From Antedon mediterranea (taxonomy: Eukaryota; Echinodermata; Crinoidea; Comatulida; Antedonidae), in assembly GCF_964355755.1 (NCBI RefSeq), contig NC_092678.1, positions 6,296,922-6,360,921 of the forward strand: 64,000 bases of DNA. The letters run 5' to 3'. A program made the position numbers and the translations under genes. Shown piece after piece: positions 58,561 through 64,000 of the stretch (the stretch's first letter is position 1; every line of letters begins with the position of its first letter). The notes beneath the pieces were generated by a model. It searched no databases and had not been told where the DNA came from. It saw only the letters and a program-made list of their open reading frames with translations.

Positions 58561-58635
58561 AGTGTTTAGGTATATAGAATGGTAAATCCCTTTATCTTCT
58601 TTTCTAGATTGACGTTAATTTATGAAGTAAGCCCT

Positions 58636-58719
58636 CCCAGCATGGAGAACTACATTAAAAAGGCAACAACTTTTATCCATTAATATTCAATAAGCTCTTT
58701 TCAAAGGCTCCATGCTGGG
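58636..58719. repeat. 12-bp inverted repeat around 60 bases
   Basis: CCCAGCATGGAG at 58636-58647 and CTCCATGCTGGG at 58708-58719, exact. Confidence 0.8.
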
Positions 58720-59260
58720 GTGTGTATTGTGTATTATGTTATGTACATGTACAACCTGTGTGAATTGTCAGCTGTTAGTTAATTAAGTCTATAAATCAAG
58801 TCAACAAATGTGTCTATGAACATAAACATTAATATTTAATGTTTTACTGTCACTGTGTATTTAGATAATTTGTAACAGGTCAGGTGGTACAATCATAGAA
58901 TTAATTGGAGCAAAGAATTTACCTTGCTTTTTGAAGTTACAGAACTTTTTAAAATGTGGTTTTCAACTTCTCTATTCATTCGAAACAAGTAATTGAGGAA
59001 AAAATTGAATTCACCACGTCATAATATGTAATTTGTTTTGGGGGTGGGGGAAAGATGTAATGTAGTCAGTTAAGGCAGGGACGCTGCAAACCATACTATT
59101 ACTAATACAATCATGGAGTGAAATCAACAAAGGTTTCTGGTAAAGGACTTAAAAACTGGAGGTTCAATGTGTATATCTGACCTGTGTGCAGTTTAAATAA
59201 CCAAGTGCATCTTTTGGAAAAGTAGAGTCACCCTTCGGTACTGGTCTGTCTCAGCCTATT

Positions 59261-59300
59261 GTTTGTGGTAGGCACCGCACTGCGACTACCACAAACTTAT
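59261..59300. repeat. 11-bp inverted repeat, 14-base loop
   Basis: GTTTGTGGTAG and CTACCACAAAC, exact. An open frame starting here (59259-59480) shows no known domain. Confidence 0.75.
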
Positions 59301-59712
59301 TTTGAGGATGCATATTTTACAAATTCTAAGGCAGAGTTGCAAAAGTTGCAGAGGCAAGTTTCAGAGGAAGGGGTGTGTGGTTATTACCCTGAGCTCACTT
59401 GTGGAAAAAAGGCCTTTTACTACTTTCTGGGTGACATCTTGGTTGTCACTGTGAACATACTGTACAGTAATCTAAAATAATGTCTGCTTAACTGCAGAAT
59501 GTCAATACCATTTTACTATGGAACTTCAACACATACGTACAAAAATAAAGATGCGCTGTACAATAATTGATGTTGAAACTTCTGTTAACCATGTCAATGT
59601 CAAGGTCAAGGTCATTGTCAATTTCTGTCACTTTCATTGATTAGGTATTTTTAATTGATTGGTATGGATATTTAGGTCAAGAACACAATTGACTCAGCCA
59701 TTATGTAATGCA

Positions 59713-59877
59713 TTAAGCTTTGTCTACACTATCAAACTTTATGTGACAACAAAATGGAATGAGCCCATATTATATATGGACATGAATAATGTCATATCAC
59801 TACTACTATATTTGGGAATATCACTACTATATTTGGACACATCAAACTTTTTTGTCAAACTAGTTTGATAGTGTTAT
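59713..59877. mobile_element. MITE family A copy
   Basis: TTAAGCTTTGTCTACACTAT at the left; core with CATATTTGGGAATATCACTA and TATATTTGGACACATCA; right end CTAGTTTGATAGTGTTATAA has lost its last bases. Confidence 0.85.
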
Positions 59878-60702
59878 AAATGCCCCACCACAAGCATACT
59901 TACTATATACATACAATATTGTATTAAAACATATTGCACGTTGTAGTAGAATTCATTGATTGACATGATCTACAATTTACCAATCATTTTGATATAATTT
60001 TTACTGTATTTTATCACTTCTTCTTCTTGTTTTTTTTCATGCAGTATCTAGTGGATATTTATTTGATTATGTTGCCATATTACACCCAAAAAAATAAATG
60101 CCTCCCCGAATGAATGCCTCCATTTTATTTATTCAAATAAATATGGTAAATTTACTATTATACAAAATACAATGGGCTTTATTCTATGATTTATGTAAAT
60201 TTATTATGGCTTTTAATATGTCAATATTTACTTATTAGGATGGCTGATAAATCCTGTTTATTTTCTATTAGTATTAGTAATAGTATTTAAACTACTGTAT
60301 TAATACTGTCAATATTGTGAGTACAATACAATGACTGAATAAAGTTTGTGGTAGGAAATTGTAAATAGGTTTGTTAAGTTTATTTCTTACCCATATGCCA
60401 GCCTGCACTACAAAGTTGTATATAAAATAGTGTCTAGTATTGTTAAAGATTGTCCCACTGAATAATTTTAGCTTTGTTGAGCCATTTCAATGTATTGTCA
60501 CTTTTTATGGAATTGGAAGTTCTTGAACTTATTTAGTGCAGACGATCTTTTAAATCTAGGTCATTCATATTCCTACAGTAAGATTTCTATCCATCAGGAT
60601 TAATTAAACAACATACAGAACTAATCAGGCAACCTAAACAACATGACTAATAAAATTACATGTAAAATTTAACAACATCCAGTTTTATAGAAGTTATACT
60701 AA

Positions 60703-60838
60703 AGCCTTGTCTACCCTATCAAACTTTATGTGACCAAAAAAATGTGCCCATATATGGATGTGATGATGTCATATCACCATATTTGGCCATATCACTACCA
60801 TATTTAGACACATCAAACTAGTTTGATACTGTAGTTAT
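60703..60838. mobile_element. MITE family A copy
   Basis: AAAGCCTTGTCTACCCTATC at the left; GCCCATATATGGATG core; right end CAAACTAGTTTGATACTGTA. Confidence 0.8.
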
Positions 60839-61214
60839 TAAACCATGTGTCTGCTGCCCTCAATAGTGATATCAGATTGTTGAGTTAATGAGTAACCAAG
60901 CAAGGCTTGTCAAAGACACAGTTGGAGTTGGCCAGAACACAACACGTTGGAATTTACATCTCTTTGAACAATATACTGTGACAATACGACCGGTACTGTG
61001 TATTATATTATTAGGATCATTTCATTTTGGATACATTTTAAGGATATTTCTGTCTTGTCAGGTAAGTGTTATTTGAACGTGTTTTTTGAACATTGATAAT
61101 TCAGTGGTGTTGGATGAATGGTTTTAATATATTCTATAGGATGGAGAATATTATTCATGTACACGTTGAAATGCTAATGAGAGGAAAATGAAGCAATAGT
61201 GCCAGTCAGTGCTG

Positions 61215-61318
61215 TGTTACTATTGAACATAGCAATGTACTATTGAACATAGCAATGTACTATTGAACATAGCAATGTACTATTGAACATAGATATGTAC
61301 TATTGAACATAGCAATAA
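61215..61318. repeat. 20-bp tandem repeat, 5 copies
   Basis: TACTATTGAACATAGCAATG repeated almost exactly. Confidence 0.95.
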
Positions 61319-61389
61319 ACCACTAGGAATGTTAATAGATGGAGTAGTGAGAAATAATGAAAAAGGGTTGTTGACCTGATGGTCAGAGT

Positions 61390-61690
61390 GTTACATTAGT
61401 ATATAACAATGTACTGTTAAACATAGCATGTAGTAATATATTATTGAACATACTGTAGGTGATGTTCAATACTATTTAACACAAACATAGTGATGTTTTA
61501 TTCAACATATAGTGATATTACTGAACATAGTCACAGTGATCTTGAACATAATGATGTATATTATTGAACATAGTAATGTATTTTAATTGATCATAGTGAT
61601 GTATTGAACATAGTGATGTATTGAACATACAGTAGTGATGTAGTGAACATAGTGATGTATTGAACATAGTGATGTATTGAACATAGTGAT
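61390..61690. repeat. Degenerate extension of the GAACATAG repeat
   Basis: ATGTATTGAACATAGTG and variants about a dozen times with irregular spacing; clearly derived from the unit at 61215. Confidence 0.85.
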
Positions 61691-61819
61691 GACCTCTCTG
61701 TTCAATATTTGTAATTTATAATTTAATTAGGCTGTTTTTAGTTATAGGTAAATTATATAGTGCTTCAGTACAATGACCCATCTACATTAATATTGCGGAT
61801 ACATTTCTATTCTTTACAA

Positions 61820-62050
61820 TACAGTTGGCAGTCAGCAATTTTGAAGGCTATAGTGTTATATTAAAATAGTTTTATAGTTAATATTACCGTATACTGTTAA
61901 TAATAATATGTTGGTTTTTATAAAGCCGGTATTAGACTTTACAATACAGTGGCAGTCAGGAATTTTGAAATAGGAGGCTAGTGTTATATTAAAATAGTTT
62001 TATAGTTAATATTATACTGTTAATAATAATATGTTGGTTTTTATAAAGCT
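61820..62050. repeat. Tandem duplication, unit about 118 bp
   Basis: ACAATACAGT.GGCAGTCAG, AATTTTGAA, AGTGTTATATTAAAATAGTT and AATAATATGTTGGTTTTTAT then AAAGC occur twice. Confidence 0.92.
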
Positions 62051-62059
62051 AAAACTCGA

Positions 62060-63085
62060 CAGCTTTTTTAGTTTTATCTTTTTTATAAACATCATATCAG
62101 GAGTTTTGTTACTATTCTTTTGATTCAAGGTCCAAACTTATATTGGATTGTGTTAATATTACACAGGCTTTTTTAATACACCCTTACAAATGTATACAAC
62201 CTCTAGCAGATGACATTAATATATACTAATAATACTGTTAGCTCTGATATTAAAACAAAACCCTTCATATATTGAACCTTCTAATCTTGTAGCTTAAAAC
62301 CCTATACAAAGTATGGTAATAATATTGTAAAATCCTTCGATTATTATCATAAACTTGTGTATATAATCAACAACAAGTTTGTCGTCATTACTATCTAATG
62401 GATGTTTTCATTACAAATATAAAAACTGTCCAATACCTCATTAAATATTCTCCAATTTTTTTTCTGTTTATAATGGAGAGGATGATGATTGAAGAAATAA
62501 TTATGCTCTTGCGTTAATTTCTTTTCCATGGCAACTAATAACGTGCTGTCTTTCTATCGTATTTTCTGTCTCTGTATATTGATTAATAAACATGTTGTTT
62601 TAACAATATCGTATTGATGAATACGGTAATAATGTTGTAATATTCTAATACAAATACAATTATAATACACTTAAAAGTAGCCTTGTGAAATATATTCTTG
62701 TAAATTTGTTTTTTATTTTATACCACATTTCTGTGTAATTGTTTTTACCACTGTTTATGTCAAAACTGGATATTTCTCACAGGGGGTAGCCAAAAAAATG
62801 AAATTGTTTATAAAGTGAGCCACCGAAGGTCGTTCAACTTTTGTGTCATAAGCCCATGGGGCAGTATTATGTCTCTAGTGTGCATTATTATACTGTATAC
62901 AATGATTTTAATGACATACAGTACAGTTTGTGGTATTTAGGTAATGAAAATCTATGTATAAGCAGTGAGAAATTATGTGGGAGTTTGTCCAAAATGCGCT
63001 CAAGCATAAAGTCCACTAATTGGTTATGAGGTATGAATATTTCACTATCATGGTAAGGAAAATATGCAAAAAGAGCACCTCATTA
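62060..63085. other. Intergenic: nothing recognised
   Basis: A+T-rich, no exon, RNA gene or element that I can support. Confidence 0.55.
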
Positions 63086-63089
63086 TATA

Positions 63090-63238
63090 CATCCTTATTC
63101 AAGGGACACCCCTAGGGCACACCCCTATTCAAGGGACACCCCTATGGCACACACCTGTTCAAGGGAAACCCCTAGGGCACACACCTGTTCAGGGGACACC
63201 CCTATGGCACACCCCTATTCAAGGGACACCGAATCGAT
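63090..63238. repeat. 30-bp minisatellite, about 4.5 copies
   Basis: ACACCCCTATTCAAGGGACA then CCCCTAGGGC; related to the gaatagagg theme (reverse reading CCCTTGAATAGGGGTGT). Confidence 0.93.
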
Positions 63239-63239
63239 C

Positions 63240-64000
63240 TATATCGATTTGTTATAATATAACTTAGGCCATCCACTATTCAGCGAACACCTATATTTTC
63301 ATGAAGATCAAAAGGTGTCTAATAATATTATAATAATATTTATTCATGACATCATAACTCATAACTTTATTTATATTCATATCAATATAAATTTATTATT
63401 TCCAGTCTACATTTTCCAAACAGGCAATAATAATTTAATATTCAAACAGGGGTGTGTTTAGTACCTTTGTTGGATGTCCTGTACAAATGTTTACGACCAA
63501 AGTACACAATAGTTTGATTTACCTTTAAATATAAATAACAATGTGTTAGATTGTTAAGTAATCTGATTGTAATCAATTTTGTATTCTTTATACATTGATA
63601 CCTGGCACTGGCAGTAAAGGTATACATACTTACATTTTAATTACTTAAAAGAGAAAACTTTATTTCTATAAAAAAGCACTGAATTTTTCTTCCTTTATTC
63701 GATAATATTGATAATAGAAATAATATTTGTTTGCCAAATTTGGAGTACAGTACAATTGAAACAAGTTAATTAAATGAATAAGACAATCATAACAAATGAA
63801 CTATATTAATTTAAATTAACATAGTAAAACTGTATTCTTGCCATTTTACTATAAACTTAACCAATAAAAAAAAAACAATACTGCATTTAACATTGACATT
63901 TCCAATTATTTTGGGTCTGGGTTTGTTAAATTTTACTATTAATAATCGGATAATAACGCAATATATGATGACATATTCACGTCTACTGTAGTACTTAACT
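63240..64000. other. Intergenic: nothing recognised
   Basis: A+T-rich end of window; no gene or element supported. Confidence 0.55.

Noticed and set aside
59259-59480. 73-codon plus-strand open frame
   Set aside because: Begins in a small inverted repeat and shows no known domain; not supported as an exon.
60888-61076. 62-codon frame with a hydrophobic middle ending at a GTAAGT-like donor
   Set aside because: The donor-like CAGGTAAGTG is good but no acceptor or partner exon in frame was found.

Overview
This is an A+T-rich animal nuclear window: coding exons are short, separated by multi-kilobase introns with GT/AG borders, and intron and intergenic DNA is packed with short inverted-repeat elements, SINEs, a LINE fragment and minisatellites. 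A Pox neuro-type paired-box gene (a family absent from vertebrates), deuterostome-like LHFPL and SMARCE1-like sequence and the very frequent palindrome TAGGCCTA fit a marine invertebrate, most likely an echinoderm. The species cannot be fixed from the sequence alone.

Layout. (1) 558-9747, plus: the last eight exons of a coiled-coil protein ending in a single tail-anchor membrane segment, with a possible alternative terminal exon near 5.4 kb. (2) 12877-20745, plus: a complete three-exon LHFPL (TMHS-like) tetraspan gene of 304 residues with a 6.6-kb first intron. (3) 20.75-29.0 kb: no recognised gene; minisatellites, a 5'-truncated LINE (26.5-27.2 kb, minus) and a promoter-like GC-richer patch at 27.87-28.3 kb. 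(4) 29069-39467, minus: a complete five-exon Pox neuro gene of 385 residues, whose first coding exon supplies only five residues and lies 6.6 kb upstream of the rest. (5) 42175-43161, plus: a two-exon gene for a 237-residue protein with a worn HMG-box-like start and a long coiled coil (SMARCE1/HMG20-like order). (6) 43.3-64 kb: no gene that I can support; only mobile-element remains and tandem repeats.

Mobile DNA dominates. About 16 copies of one palindromic MITE (ends AGCTCTGTCTACACTATCAA, TAA/TTA target duplications), about 7 copies of a second (ends near GGTTCCCACTAGGACGCAAC), an hAT-like 500-bp element with an 8-bp target duplication, a 1.5-kb element at 55.4-56.9 kb, two copies of a 0.7-kb element, a 5S-rRNA-derived SINE, and several tRNA-derived SINEs. 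One minisatellite (5.7-6.2 kb) has clearly grown inside a MITE arm.

The genes do not form an operon or pathway. The only thematic link is that LHFPL5-type proteins act in mechanosensory channels and Pox neuro specifies sensory organs in insects; whether their closeness here means anything is open.
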